Part shown: in pieces, positions 7,951-17,297 of the stretch
Numbering within the stretch: position 1 is the first letter of the stretch
Layout of the letters: the number at the start of each line of letters is the position of its first letter
From: Clostridia bacterium
Lineage (GTDB): Bacteria; Bacillota_A; Clostridia; Oscillospirales; Acutalibacteraceae
NCBI GenBank assembly: GCA_009930155.1
Contig: RZYX01000026.1
Location: 1-23,177 of the forward strand
Reading direction: 5' to 3'
Length of the DNA stretch: 23,177 nt
Program-made: the position numbers and the translations under genes
Notes under the pieces: model-generated
Seen by the model: the letters and a program-made list of their open reading frames with translations, nothing else
Database searches by the model: none
Told to the model about the DNA's origin: nothing

Positions 7951-9321
7951 GTGCAAAATATAAATTTAAGTATGGATATGCCGTATAGTCTTGAGGCGGA
8001 GCAAGCAGTTTTGGGTTCTATTCTTATTGACCCACCATGCATTAACCAAGTTCAAGCAAGTGAATGCGGATTTAAAACAGAATATTTTTATCTTCCACAG
8101 CACAGGGCTATTTACGCTGCTATGTTGAGTATTGATGGTATGGGTGGTAGTATTGACCCACTTCTTGTACTTGATAAGCTTAAGGCGGAGAATGTTTATG
8201 ATGATGCAGCAGGCAAGACTTATCTTTTTCAGCTTGCACAAGCTGTTCCATCGACTGCGAATGTTGAAGCATATGCAAAAATAATTAGAGAAAAATTTTA
8301 CATACGCACACTTATTGGAGTTTCAAAGGAAATAATTGATAGTGCATCAAACCAAGAAGAAAGTGCGGATACTTTGCTTGATAGTGCAGAGCAAAGGATA
8401 TATGATATTCGTCAGGGCAAAAGTTCGTCTTATGCTTCCAGAGTTGGCGAAATATTAACTGACAGTGTTTATGATAGGTTAACAAAACTTAACTCACCTG
8501 AGAGAGAGCAGTATCTTGGATTTTCAACAGGTTTTTCAGATCTTGACAAGATTACATCTGGTCTAAATAAGTCTGATCTTATAATTGTTGGTGCTAGGCC
8601 TGCAATGGGTAAAACAAGTTTTGCACTTAACCTTGCAAGGAATGTGTCAGTAATTGCAAAGAAGAAAGTTCTGTTCTTTTCGCTAGAAATGACAAAGGAA
8701 CAAATTGCTCAAAGAGTTTTATCTACAGAGGCAAGGGTGCTTAGCACAAAAATGCGTACAGGTCTTCTTAATGAGCAGGAATGGATGAGAATAAGCACAG
8801 CCACATCTGCTCTTTATAATTGTCCTTTGTATTTTGATGATACATCAAGCATAACGGTGCCAGAGATGAAGGCAAGAGTTCGCAGAATGAAGGATATAGA
8901 CTGCGTAATTATTGACTATTTACAGCTTATGAAATCTGGTAGCAGAACAGAAAACAGAGTTCAAGAGGTATCAGAGATAACACGAAATCTTAAGCTTATG
9001 GCAAAAGACCTTAATATACCTGTAATTGTTCTAGCTCAGCTTTCAAGAGGCACAGAAGGCAGAGGAAAAAGCCATAAACCACAGCTTTCTGACCTTCGTG
9101 AATCAGGCTCTATAGAGCAGGATGCAGACATAGTAATGATGCTTTATCGTGAAGATTATTATGGCGACCAAGACGATAATCCAGATGCAGAACAAGATAT
9201 TAACAAGGTAGAGCTTATAATAGGAAAAAATAGACACGGCCCAACCGAAACTGTTGAGCTTGCGTGGAATCCAGATTTTACAATGTTCTCAACCTTGGAA
9301 AGGAACAGAGATGGAATCTAA
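7951..9321 (+). CDS. dnaB: Replicative DNA helicase DnaB
   Basis: A 456-residue hexameric 5'-3' helicase that unwinds the fork and recruits primase (DnaC in B. subtilis naming). The N-terminal domain (~8-110) begins SLEAEQAVLGSILIDP; the RecA-like domain has Walker A GARPAMGKT at 214-222, LFFSLEMT (H1a), Walker B VIIDYLQLM, LAQLSRGTEGR and the arginine-finger region DLRESGSIEQDAD. The end, KNRHGPTETVELAW, is canonical. The start is GTG at 7951, preceded by AAGGAG; the first Met-like alternatives further in would cut the N-terminal domain. It follows rplI by 45 bases and overlaps tilS by 11 bases, implying translational coupling. No intein is present. Confidence 0.97.
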   Translation: MQNINLSMDMPYSLEAEQAVLGSILIDPPCINQVQASECGFKTEYFYLPQHRAIYAAMLSIDGMGGSIDPLLVLDKLKAENVYDDAAGKTYLFQLAQAVPSTANVEAYAKIIREKFYIRTLIGVSKEIIDSASNQEESADTLLDSAEQRIYDIRQGKSSSYASRVGEILTDSVYDRLTKLNSPEREQYLGFSTGFSDLDKITSGLNKSDLIIVGARPAMGKTSFALNLARNVSVIAKKKVLFFSLEMTKEQIAQRVLSTEARVLSTKMRTGLLNEQEWMRISTATSALYNCPLYFDDTSSITVPEMKARVRRMKDIDCVIIDYLQLMKSGSRTENRVQEVSEITRNLKLMAKDLNIPVIVLAQLSRGTEGRGKSHKPQLSDLRESGSIEQDADIVMMLYREDYYGDQDDNPDAEQDINKVELIIGKNRHGPTETVELAWNPDFTMFSTLERNRDGI

Positions 9322-10648
9322 AGCTTTGGCTGTTATTGAGCGCTATCAAATGCTTGTTTCAGGGGCAACGGTAATTGTTGCTTTTTCTGGAGGAGCAGAT
9401 TCGATTGCGCTTCTTTCCTTTTTAAATTCAATTAAAAATGATTACAACATTAAGCTTATTGCCGCCCACGTAAACCATGGTATTCGTGGTAATGAGGCAA
9501 ATGAGGATGAAGATTTTGTAAAGCATTATTGCGAGAAAATAGCTGTACAATTAAAAGTTCTTCATGCAGATATTCCCTCTATTTCAAAACAGACTGGTGA
9601 GAGTGTGGAAGAGTGTGGCAGGCGTGTTAGATATGACTTTTTTGAAAGTATTGATAAAGATGCACTTGTTGCAACAGCACACACTCAAAGTGATAATGCT
9701 GAAACTGTATTGTTTAATTTAACTAGAGGAACAGCACTTAAAGGATTGTGTGGTATTCCTGCTATGCGTGGTAACATAATTCGTCCCCTTATTGAATGTA
9801 ATAGGCGTGATATTGAAGATTATTGCAAGCGTAAGGAGCTTGATTTTGTTACAGATAGTACAAACATTGAAATCCAGTATTCAAGAAATCGCATAAGGCA
9901 TAATGTCATTGCTCAGCTTGAACAGATTAATCCAGCTTTCACAGACGCTGTAGGTAGATGTGTTTCAAGCATAAAACAGGATGACGAGCTATTAACCTCG
10001 CTTGCAGATATTGCAAAGAAAAAGGCGGAGATTGAAAACGGATTCGATGCAAATCTTATAAGCCAAGAGCATATAGCCATTAGAAAAAGAGTTTTAGCAG
10101 ATATAATTTTTAAAAATTGTGGTGTTCATCCAGAACAAAAGCATATAGATGCAGCAGATGCGATCGTATCTGTAGGAGGGCAAGTTCAGGTGTGCACAGG
10201 TTGCTATATAAGAGTTAAAAATGGTATTATTAACTTTCCAAATTATGATGAACAACTTGATTTTTGGAGCGTTCCTTTTCAAATGAATGTGACAAATACT
10301 CCATCTGGAATCGTTAATACAAGAATAATTAACAGTTTAGAATATAAATGTATACAAAAAATTAATAAAACTATATTGGATAATTGCGTTGATTATGATA
10401 AAATAGATAAGTCATGTGTTTTTAGAAACAGAAATCAAGGAGACAATTTTTCTCCTCGAGGTAGAAAAATCACAAAGTCTTTAAAGAAACTTTTCAACGA
10501 GGCTAGGATACCAACTGAAAAAAGAAATAACATAATAATTCTTGCTAACGATGAAGAAGTTTTTTGGATTGAGGGTTTTGGTGCAAGCGAAAAAGTTTCA
10601 CTAACAAATGAAACGCAAAATATATTGGAGATAACAATCAGGAGGTAA
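9311..10648 (+). CDS. tilS: tRNA(Ile)-lysidine synthetase TilS
   Basis: A 445-residue ATP-dependent enzyme that converts C34 of tRNA-Ile(CAU) to lysidine, changing its codon from AUG to AUA. The PP-loop motif FSGGADS lies at 25-31, followed by AAHVNHGIRGNEANEDE, ESVEECGRRVRYDFF, TAHTQSDNAET and the NRIRHNVIAQL segment, then a TilS C-terminal domain with DNFSPRGRKITKSLKKLFNEARIP (split here: NFSPRGRK and SLKKLFNE are the key parts). A TTG 19 codons upstream lies deep inside dnaB without a ribosome site; the ATG at 9311 has GGAAAGGAA before it and is chosen. It overlaps dnaB by 11 bases and is four bases from hpt. tilS-hpt-ftsH is a conserved Firmicutes set. Confidence 0.95.
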   Translation: MESKALAVIERYQMLVSGATVIVAFSGGADSIALLSFLNSIKNDYNIKLIAAHVNHGIRGNEANEDEDFVKHYCEKIAVQLKVLHADIPSISKQTGESVEECGRRVRYDFFESIDKDALVATAHTQSDNAETVLFNLTRGTALKGLCGIPAMRGNIIRPLIECNRRDIEDYCKRKELDFVTDSTNIEIQYSRNRIRHNVIAQLEQINPAFTDAVGRCVSSIKQDDELLTSLADIAKKKAEIENGFDANLISQEHIAIRKRVLADIIFKNCGVHPEQKHIDAADAIVSVGGQVQVCTGCYIRVKNGIINFPNYDEQLDFWSVPFQMNVTNTPSGIVNTRIINSLEYKCIQKINKTILDNCVDYDKIDKSCVFRNRNQGDNFSPRGRKITKSLKKLFNEARIPTEKRNNIIILANDEEVFWIEGFGASEKVSLTNETQNILEITIRR

Positions 10649-10652
10649 ATCC

Positions 10653-11192
10653 GTGAAAGAAGATATCAAAGAGGTTTTGCTCGATGAAGGTGAAATTTCT
10701 GAAATTGTAAAAAAAATTGGAGCACAAATCAGTAAGGATTATGAAAGCAAAAATCTTTTGTTAATCAGTGTGCTTAAAGGCTCTGTAGTTTTTATGGCAG
10801 ACCTTATGAGGGCTATAAAAATCCCATGCAAAATCGACTTTATGGTTGTTTCAAGTTATGGGGATAAGGCAGTTAGCTCAGGTGTAGTGAAAATCATTAA
10901 GGATCTTGATATCAATCTTTCAGGCTATGATCTTTTAATAGTTGAAGATATTTTAGACACAGGTAGAACGCTTAAATCGCTTATGGAAATCTTAAAAACA
11001 AGAAATCCAAATAGCGTTAAGATATGTACTTTCCTTGATAAGCCAGACAGACGCGCGGTTGATTTGTCGGCGGATTATATGGGAGCACAGATTCCAGATG
11101 AGTTTGTGGTTGGTTATGGACTTGACTATGACGAGAAATACCGCAACCTTCCATATGTTGGGATTTTAAAAGAAGAAGTTTATAGTAATTAA
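10653..11192 (+). CDS. hpt: Hypoxanthine phosphoribosyltransferase
   Basis: A 179-residue purine salvage enzyme that makes IMP or GMP from hypoxanthine or guanine and PRPP. It has LISVLKGSVVFMADL (the flexible-loop lysine-glycine region), DFMVVSSYG, the PRPP-binding VEDILDTGRT at 97-106, and the C-terminal DEFVVGYGLDYDEKYRNLPYVG typical of bacterial HPRT. The start is GTG at 10653 with GGAGG at 10641-10645 and a 7-base spacer; the ribosome site overlaps the tilS stop. Length is normal for the family. Confidence 0.96.
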   Translation: MKEDIKEVLLDEGEISEIVKKIGAQISKDYESKNLLLISVLKGSVVFMADLMRAIKIPCKIDFMVVSSYGDKAVSSGVVKIIKDLDINLSGYDLLIVEDILDTGRTLKSLMEILKTRNPNSVKICTFLDKPDRRAVDLSADYMGAQIPDEFVVGYGLDYDEKYRNLPYVGILKEEVYSN

Positions 11193-11234
11193 AATTATTT
11201 TTTACACATGCTCTATTATAGGAGGGGTTTTTGT

Positions 11235-14021
11235 TTGGAAAGCAAAAAAAGCAGCTGGGGTTCGGCAATGTCGTGGATATTTATTCCACTAGTGATTATA
11301 TTGGGAATCTTTTGGTATCTTTCTACAAGTACAATAGATAAAACAGAATATTATGAAATACTAAATTACTTTGATGAAGGTAAAGTTACAGAATATAGCC
11401 TTAATCTTGGTAGCGGTAAATTGACATATGTATTAGATGGTGAAAAGGAAAAGAGAATTTACACAGTTCCTAATGCTACCTTATTTATAAATGATGTTCA
11501 TGAAAAGGTAAGGGAATATAATATAGGTCATGCCGATAAGCCTATAAAAATGGATTATGTTGAGGGCGCATCGTCATCTGTATGGATGTCTGTATTGCCA
11601 ACCATCTTCATGATGGCACTTGTTGTTGCAGCACTTGTCTTTGTTACTAAGAAAATGAATCAGACAATGAGCAGTGAAAACAATAGAACAATTAACTTCA
11701 GCAAAGCAAGAATAAAAGCAGGAGTTGATGAGAAAAGAAAAACAACATTTGCCGATGTTGCAGGTGTTGATGAAGAAAAAGAAGAACTTAGTGAAATAGT
11801 TGAGTTCTTGAGAGCCCCTAAAAAGTTTAGCGATTTAGGTGCAAGAATTCCAAAGGGAGTTTTGCTTGTAGGACCTCCCGGAACAGGTAAAACATTGCTT
11901 GCAAGGGCAGTAGCAGGTGAGGCAGGAGTTCCATTCCTCTCTATTTCTGGCTCTGATTTTGTTGAAATGTATGTTGGTGTTGGTGCTTCAAGAGTAAGAG
12001 ATCTTTTTGAAGGTGCAAAGAAAAATGCGCCAGCAATAATTTTTATAGATGAAATTGATGCTGTTGGTCGTCACCGTGGAGCTGGCATGGGTGGAGGGCA
12101 CGACGAGCGTGAGCAAACCCTTAACCAGTTGCTTGTTGAGATGGACGGATTTGGTACTAATGAAGGTGTAATCATAATAGCGGCAACCAACAGACCAGAT
12201 ATACTTGACCCAGCACTTTTAAGACCTGGTCGTTTTGACCGTCAAGTAACAGTTAGTTATCCTGATATTAAGGGCAGAGGAGAAATACTAAAGGTTCATG
12301 CAAAAGATAAACCACTCGCTCCAGATGTTGAACTCGACAAAATTGCTCGTTCAACTGCAGGATTTACAGGAGCAGATCTTGAAAACCTTCTTAATGAAGC
12401 AGCACTTCTTGCAGCACGCAGAGGTTTGCATGCAATAACAATGTCAGAAATCGATGAGGCAACTATAAAGGTTGTTGTCGGTACTGAAAAGAAGTCAAGG
12501 AAGATTAGTGATAAAGAAAAGAAGTTAACAGCATACCATGAGGCAGGCCACGCCCTCACCAATTTCTATATTGAGGGTCTTGACCCAGTTCATCAGATAT
12601 CTATTATTCCCCGTGGAATGGCGGGAGGATATACAATGTCTATTCCAACGGAGGATAAGAGTTATACAGCAAAAAGCGATATGCTCAATGAAGTAATAAC
12701 TTTGCTTGGTGGTCGTGTTGCTGAATCTGTTGTGCTTGGAGATATTTCAACAGGTGCTTCAAATGACATTGAGAGAGCAACAGAAATTGCAAGAAAGATG
12801 ATTACAAAATATGGTATGAGTGATATTCTTGGCCCAATTTCATATGGCTCAAATAATCAGGAAGTTTTCCTAGGCAAAGATTATAATCATGTTCGCAATT
12901 ATTCTGAAAATACAGCAGCAGAAATTGATAATGAGATTAGCAAGATTATAACCAACGCTTATGATAGAGCAGAAGATATTATGCGCTCTAACCTTGATAA
13001 GTTGCATAGGTTAGCTAAATATCTTATTGAGTATGAAAAGCTTGACGGCGAAATGTTTAAAAAGCTTATGACTACTGATGAAGATTATGATTTTTCTGAG
13101 AAAGAAGATGAAAACTCAGACGATAATAATTCTGACTTAGAAAATACTGATGCTAATGAAGGAACATCTTCAGAAACATCTTCAGAAATTTCTGAAGAAA
13201 CTTCAACGGATTTAAGTGAGGTTGAAAATACTCACCGCCCTTTTGATGTAACGCTCGAGTGTACAGATACAGTTCAGAATATAGAGGAAGTATCACAAGA
13301 GCGTAAAAATGATTTGAAACATAATAATATTACCAAAAGTGAAACTTCTAAAAAAAAGACACCTAGAATTAAAAATCTTGAGGAAACAGCCTTTTTTGAT
13401 GATATAATTGATGAAAAAGAAGTCATTGAAATTGCAGAAAAGAAAATCTCAGATAAAGATTTTACAAATACGGATGACATTGTATATGATCTTGAATTAT
13501 CAGGTAATGAATCAGGTCAAATACCAGAAAAATTAAAACAAGCTAATTTGGATATGGCTCAAGACTTGGAAGAAGAAAAATCTCAAGAATCAGTTGAAAT
13601 ATCAGAAACAGAAGAGTCAACTTATGACTCACAAGATTTAACAGCTGATAAAAAAAATGATGATTATAAAAATCCTTATTTAGATGTTGCTGATGAACTT
13701 AAAGAACTTTCAATTGGTGCATTTTTTGCATCTTCAGTTGGATATGGAGAACGAAAACTTGCAACAGATGGGCAGAGCGAAGATACGGATGATGTTGTTG
13801 ATGCAGACAAATCAAATGCAAGCTCTGATGTTGAGATAGAGAATATGATTGACGCATTAAGCAACTATAGCACTGATAGTGATGGAAATATTGAACTATC
13901 AGAGAATGATGAGATTTATGAGCTTTATGAACTTTTAAAAGCAACTCGTGATTTTAGCCCAAACCCTTCTAGTTCAACGGATGAAAAAGAGTCTGATGAT
14001 GCTAATGATAAAAAAGAATAG
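11235..14021 (+). CDS. ftsH: ATP-dependent zinc metalloprotease FtsH with a long acidic C-terminal tail
   Basis: A 928-residue membrane AAA+ protease that pulls membrane and regulatory proteins into a zinc protease chamber. Order: membrane helix ~16-34, extracytoplasmic domain, membrane helix ~115-140, AAA domain with Walker A GPPGTGKT at 213-220, [11 protein letters not shown], the second region of homology ([22 protein letters not shown]), and the M41 protease with HEAGH at 435-439. The family core ends near residue 610. The remaining ~310 residues are unusual: rich in Glu, Asp, Ser, Thr and Asn, with [16 protein letters not shown] stretches and probably disordered, except a short [14 protein letters not shown] patch and a [16 protein letters not shown] helix. 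I choose the TTG at 11235, because GGAGG at 11221-11225 sits nine bases before it; the in-frame ATG at 11208 has no ribosome site. The downstream gene starts 36 bases after the stop. Confidence 0.95.
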   Translation: MESKKSSWGSAMSWIFIPLVIILGIFWYLSTSTIDKTEYYEILNYFDEGKVTEYSLNLGSGKLTYVLDGEKEKRIYTVPNATLFINDVHEKVREYNIGHADKPIKMDYVEGASSSVWMSVLPTIFMMALVVAALVFVTKKMNQTMSSENNRTINFSKARIKAGVDEKRKTTFADVAGVDEEKEELSEIVEFLRAPKKFSDLGARIPKGVLLVGPPGTGKTLLARAVAGEAGVPFLSISGSDFVEMYVGVGASRVRDLFEGAKKNAPAIIFIDEIDAVGRHRGAGMGGGHDEREQTLNQLLVEMDGFGTNEGVIIIAATNRPDILDPALLRPGRFDRQVTVSYPDIKGRGEILKVHAKDKPLAPDVELDKIARSTAGFTGADLENLLNEAALLAARRGLHAITMSEIDEATIKVVVGTEKKSRKISDKEKKLTAYHEAGHALTNFYIEGLDPVHQISIIPRGMAGGYTMSIPTEDKSYTAKSDMLNEVITLLGGRVAESVVLGDISTGASNDIERATEIARKMITKYGMSDILGPISYGSNNQEVFLGKDYNHVRNYSENTAAEIDNEISKIITNAYDRAEDIMRSNLDKLHRLAKYLIEYEKLDGEMFKKLMTTDEDYDFSEKEDENSDDNNSDLENTDANEGTSSETSSEISEETSTDLSEVENTHRPFDVTLECTDTVQNIEEVSQERKNDLKHNNITKSETSKKKTPRIKNLEETAFFDDIIDEKEVIEIAEKKISDKDFTNTDDIVYDLELSGNESGQIPEKLKQANLDMAQDLEEEKSQESVEISETEESTYDSQDLTADKKNDDYKNPYLDVADELKELSIGAFFASSVGYGERKLATDGQSEDTDDVVDADKSNASSDVEIENMIDALSNYSTDSDGNIELSENDEIYELYELLKATRDFSPNPSSSTDEKESDDANDKKE
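13163..13197 (+). repeat. 12-base tandem repeat plus 18-base palindrome inside the ftsH tail
   Basis: AACATCTTCAGA occurs twice in tandem (13163-13174, 13175-13186) and encodes the repeated TSSE. The second copy runs into a perfect palindrome at 13180-13197 (CTTCAGAAATTTCTGAAG). This is the kind of short repeat that can expand by slippage in a coding tail. Confidence 0.7.
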
Positions 14022-14057
14022 CAGGAAAACAAATAGAAATTATAAGGGGTGTATATG

Positions 14058-14783
14058 ATGAAAAATGCTACAAAAATATTATTTGGTGTAGTTGCCATAG
14101 CTTTTGGAATAATTTATTTTGGCGATGCATTTAATTTTTGGAGTATGGGAAATTTTGAAGGATGGTGGACCCTTATAATAATCATTCCTGCAATCGGCAG
14201 TATGATTTCTTCAAAAATCAATGTTGGTAATATAGCATTTTTGATTTTTGGCTTATGGTTATTAATCAGTGAACAAAACTGGTTTGATAGACAAAAACTT
14301 AATGCAATTACAATTTCTTTGGCACTTGTAACTTTAGGAATAGTATTAATTTCTAGTGATTTTAGAAATAAGACAAGGTCAAATGATAAAAAAACAGATA
14401 TTCTTCATGAATCAAAATTTAGAGTAGGTTCAACGCAGAGTAGTTCTGAAAGGCCGTCTTTCTTTGCTGCCTTTGGAGGTAATCAAAGCAAATGTTTAAG
14501 CAAAAACCTTCGTGGTGGAGAGGCTACAGCAATCTTTGGTGGAATAGAATTAGATCTCTCAGACGCTGTTCCAAATGGCGATGTAATTTTTTATGCAAAT
14601 GCAATTTTTGGTGGAATTGATATAGTGCCACCAAAAGGATTTACAGTTGAGACAACTGGAGTTGCATTACTTGGTGGATGTGAAAATAAGGTTCATGATT
14701 CTGGACTTGATGGGTTGCCAATATTTACAATTAAGTATTTCACATTTTGTGGCGGAGTAGATATTGTAAATGTTATTAAATAA
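14058..14783 (+). CDS. LiaF-like membrane protein (four membrane segments plus C-terminal beta domain)
   Basis: About 241 residues. Four hydrophobic segments occupy residues ~5-24, 36-52, 58-75 and 87-104. After a polar linker the last ~90 residues resemble the C-terminal domain of LiaF, the cell-wall-active antibiotic response family: AIFGGIELDLSDA, then NAIFGGIDIVPP and GVALLGGCENK, three repeats of a GG-turn. In Bacillus LiaF restrains the LiaSR two-component system that senses lipid II damage; no histidine kinase or regulator is nearby here, so the partner is unknown. AAGGGG (14044-14049) is placed eight bases before the ATG at 14058; ATG 14055 and GTG 14049 are alternative starts. It follows ftsH by 36 bases and is probably the last gene of the rnj-led run. 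Confidence 0.75.
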   Translation: MKNATKILFGVVAIAFGIIYFGDAFNFWSMGNFEGWWTLIIIIPAIGSMISSKINVGNIAFLIFGLWLLISEQNWFDRQKLNAITISLALVTLGIVLISSDFRNKTRSNDKKTDILHESKFRVGSTQSSSERPSFFAAFGGNQSKCLSKNLRGGEATAIFGGIELDLSDAVPNGDVIFYANAIFGGIDIVPPKGFTVETTGVALLGGCENKVHDSGLDGLPIFTIKYFTFCGGVDIVNVIK

Positions 14784-14844
14784 TTAAAAAATTAAAAGCA
14801 AAGTCTGTTGATTCAGCAGCAAACTTAAAAATGTATGTTGAGAT

Positions 14845-14892
14845 AAAATTACCCCTTTTGTAGAATTAAAACATCTACATCAGGGGAATTTT
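14845..14892 (+). terminator. Probable terminator of the rnj-to-liaF-like run
   Basis: An imperfect long hairpin: AAAATT, CCCCT and TGTAGA on the left (14845-14864) pair with TCTACA, AGGGG and AATTTT on the right (14874-14892), with one bulged A and a 2-base internal loop; the apical loop is about nine bases. The right arm ends in four T. The T-run is short, so efficiency is uncertain. Confidence 0.6.
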
Positions 14893-15103
14893 AATGGTGT
14901 TGCATATTAATTATCAATTGATATGTTTTCATGTAAATTTATATTTTTATAGGCTATAAATTGTTTTGCCAAATATCCATTCGGTATGTTCCCTTGACAT
15001 AATCGCAACATATAGTGTAAAGTGTTAGTGTAAAATGGATTATTATGTAAAATCTTATGTTTCTGGAATATCTGTCTTTACAGAAATTATCAGGGAGGAA
15101 ACT
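14893..15103 (+). other. Leader region before the topoisomerase B subunit
   Basis: No gene is seen between the terminator hairpin and the ATG at 15104. A promoter is at 14994-15023. An open frame continues 23 codons upstream of the ATG to 15035, but it has no ribosome site and lies directly on the expected transcript start, so I treat it as leader. Confidence 0.6.
14994..15023 (+). promoter_or_regulatory. Promoter for the topoisomerase B-subunit gene
   Basis: TTGACA (14994-14999), an 18-base spacer, then TAAAGT (15018-15023). The octamer AGTGTAAA occurs twice, at 15014-15021 and 15027-15034, the first overlapping the -10 box; this could be an operator or chance. Confidence 0.6.
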
Positions 15104-17083
15104 ATGTCAAAAAAAGCAAGTTATGGTAATGATAATATATCACAATTAAAGGGTGCAGACAGAGTCAGAAAGCGTCCATCTGTTATATTCGGTTCAGATG
15201 GCTTGGAAGGATGTCAGCACTCTATGTTTGAAATTCTTTCAAACGCAATAGATGAGGCAAGAGAGGGCTATGGCGACAAAGTTGTAGTGACTCGATATGA
15301 GGATGATTCTGTTGAAATTCAGGATTTTGGCCGTGGAATTCCAATGGACTACAATGCTAATGAAGAAAAGTACAATTGGGAACTTGTGTTTTGTGAGATG
15401 TATGCTGGTGGTAAATATAATACAAACACAGGTGGAAGCTATGAGTATTCACTCGGACTTAATGGTCTGGGTCTTTGTGCCACACAATATTCGTCAGAAT
15501 ATATGGATGCAGAGGTTTATAGAGACGGATATAAATATACAATGCACTTTAAAAAAGGTGAACCATGTGCTGAATTGTCAAAAGAGGAATACAGTAAAAA
15601 AGAGACAGGTTCAATTATAAGATGGCGTCCTGATACTGAGGTGTTTACAGAAATTGATATACCACTTGAATATTTTCAGCAAACTATAAAACGCCAGTCG
15701 ATAGTTAATTCAGGTGTAAAATTTATACTTCGTAATCAGGTTGGCGGTAAATTTGAAACCTATGAATATATATACGACAATGGTATAACAGATTATGTAA
15801 AAGAATTTGCGGGGGACGATGCTTTTTCTTCTGTTCAATTTTGGCAGGCAGAAAGAAAGGGAAGAGATAGAGCGGACAAGCCCGATTACAAAGTAAAAAT
15901 AAATGTTTCACTTTGTTTTTCAAATAAAAAGCAGTTAAAGGAATACTATCATAACTCAAGCTGGCTTGAATATGGCGGAGCTCCAGAAAAAGCTTCAAGA
16001 AGTGCATTTGTGTCGCAAATAGATTCCTATTTAAAGCAAAACAATAAATATTTAAAGAGTGATAATAAAATAAGTTTTCAGGATATTGAGGATTGTTTGG
16101 TGCTTGTTATATCATCCCTTTCAACCCAAACATCATATGAAAACCAAACAAAAAAAGCAATAAACAATAAGTTTATTCAAGAGACACTTACCGAGTTCTT
16201 GCGTCATCAGCTTGAGGTTTATTTTATAGAAAATCCAATAGAGGCTGATAAAATATCAGATCAAGTTCTAATTAATATGCGTAGTCGTATAAGGGCAGAG
16301 ACAACTAGACAAAATCTAAAAAAGACTCTTCAAAGCCCTAATGATATGGCAAACAGAGTTCAAAAATTTGTGGATTGCAGAAGTAAGGATGTTAGCAAAA
16401 GAGAGCTGTTTATAGTTGAGGGTGATTCTGCTCTTGGTGCTTGTAAGCAGGCAAGGGATTCTGATTTTCAAGCTATAATACCCGTGCGAGGTAAAATTCT
16501 TAATTGCCTTAAATCCGATTATGATAGAATATTTAAAAACGACATAATCACAGACCTTATTAAAGTTCTTGGCTGTGGAGTAGAGGTGAAGAACAAGTCA
16601 AGTAAGGACTTGTCTTCGTTTAATCTTGAAGCTCTTAGGTGGGATAAGGTTATAATTTGTACGGATGCTGATGTTGACGGATTTCAGATTCGCACATTGA
16701 TATTAACTATGATTTATAGATTAATGCCAACATTAATAGATGCGAGAAAAGTATATATCGCCGAATCACCGCTTTATGAAATAACCTGTAAGGACCAAAC
16801 TTGGTTTGCCTATACAGAGCGTGAAAAAGCACAGGCTATTGAGCAAATAGGCGATTTAAAATACACTGTTCAGCGTTCAAAAGGACTTGGTGAAAATGAG
16901 GCTGATATGATGTCACTTACTACGATGAATCCAAACACACGCAGGCTTATCAAAATTGAGCCTGATGATGTAATCTGCACTGCAGATGCATTTGACCTTT
17001 TGCTTGGAGATAATTTGGCTGGAAGAAAAGAACATATAGCAAAAAATGGACACCTTTATTTTGAAATGACGGATGTAAGCTAA
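15104..17083 (+). CDS. Type II DNA topoisomerase subunit B (ParE/GyrB-like, divergent)
   Basis: A 659-residue ATPase and TOPRIM subunit of a type IIA topoisomerase. The GHKL ATPase domain has E43 and N47 in FEILSNAIDEA, DFGRGIP, and GLNGLG where gyrase has GLHGVG. The transducer follows (~240-400). The TOPRIM domain has E439 in VEGDSALG, PVRGKILN and the metal-binding DADVD at 521-525; near the end is QRSKGLGENEAD, where gyrase and ParE usually have QRYKGLGEM. Length suits ParE. GGGAGG before the ATG at 15104 sets the start. Its A-subunit partner is 282 bases downstream. Because sequence is divergent from standard gyrase and the partner lacks a GyrA box, topoisomerase IV (decatenation) is the better guess than gyrase, but this is inference. 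Confidence 0.88.
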   Translation: MSKKASYGNDNISQLKGADRVRKRPSVIFGSDGLEGCQHSMFEILSNAIDEAREGYGDKVVVTRYEDDSVEIQDFGRGIPMDYNANEEKYNWELVFCEMYAGGKYNTNTGGSYEYSLGLNGLGLCATQYSSEYMDAEVYRDGYKYTMHFKKGEPCAELSKEEYSKKETGSIIRWRPDTEVFTEIDIPLEYFQQTIKRQSIVNSGVKFILRNQVGGKFETYEYIYDNGITDYVKEFAGDDAFSSVQFWQAERKGRDRADKPDYKVKINVSLCFSNKKQLKEYYHNSSWLEYGGAPEKASRSAFVSQIDSYLKQNNKYLKSDNKISFQDIEDCLVLVISSLSTQTSYENQTKKAINNKFIQETLTEFLRHQLEVYFIENPIEADKISDQVLINMRSRIRAETTRQNLKKTLQSPNDMANRVQKFVDCRSKDVSKRELFIVEGDSALGACKQARDSDFQAIIPVRGKILNCLKSDYDRIFKNDIITDLIKVLGCGVEVKNKSSKDLSSFNLEALRWDKVIICTDADVDGFQIRTLILTMIYRLMPTLIDARKVYIAESPLYEITCKDQTWFAYTEREKAQAIEQIGDLKYTVQRSKGLGENEADMMSLTTMNPNTRRLIKIEPDDVICTADAFDLLLGDNLAGRKEHIAKNGHLYFEMTDVS

Positions 17084-17126
17084 TGTTATAAAAATTTAGA
17101 ATAGTTTTTATGCATTATTTATGAGA

Positions 17127-17144
17127 CCCATACATAGCTATGGG
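17127..17144. repeat. Small inverted repeat between the topoisomerase genes
   Basis: CCCATA (17127-17132) and TATGGG (17139-17144) form a 6-bp stem; the centre CATAGCTATG is itself a palindrome. No T-run follows, so it is not an intrinsic terminator. It could be a protein-binding site. Confidence 0.3.
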
Positions 17145-17297
17145 CAAATTATATTGTTCGTTCTGCGTATATGATAGATAAAAATAGCATATTTTTTATC
17201 AACTTACAATTAAATTGACAAAGTTAGGCTTTGCCATGTGTTTCTTGAATGGATTAATAAAAAGCAAAGATGCTAGTTGTTGATATGCAGTATATTT

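Noticed and set aside
9254..9310. Longer tilS starting at TTG 9254
   Set aside because: It would overlap dnaB by 68 bases without a ribosome site; the ATG at 9311 begins where TilS proteins normally begin.
11208..11234. ATG at 11208 as the ftsH start
   Set aside because: No ribosome site precedes it, and GGAGG at 11221-11225 lies inside that stretch, correctly spaced for the TTG at 11235.
12296..12562. Minus-strand open frames inside ftsH, gdpP, dnaB and others as genes
   Set aside because: They lie opposite strongly conserved coding sequence, lack ribosome sites and show no recognisable protein features.
17127..17144. Terminator between the topoisomerase genes
   Set aside because: The stem is only six base pairs and no T-run follows.
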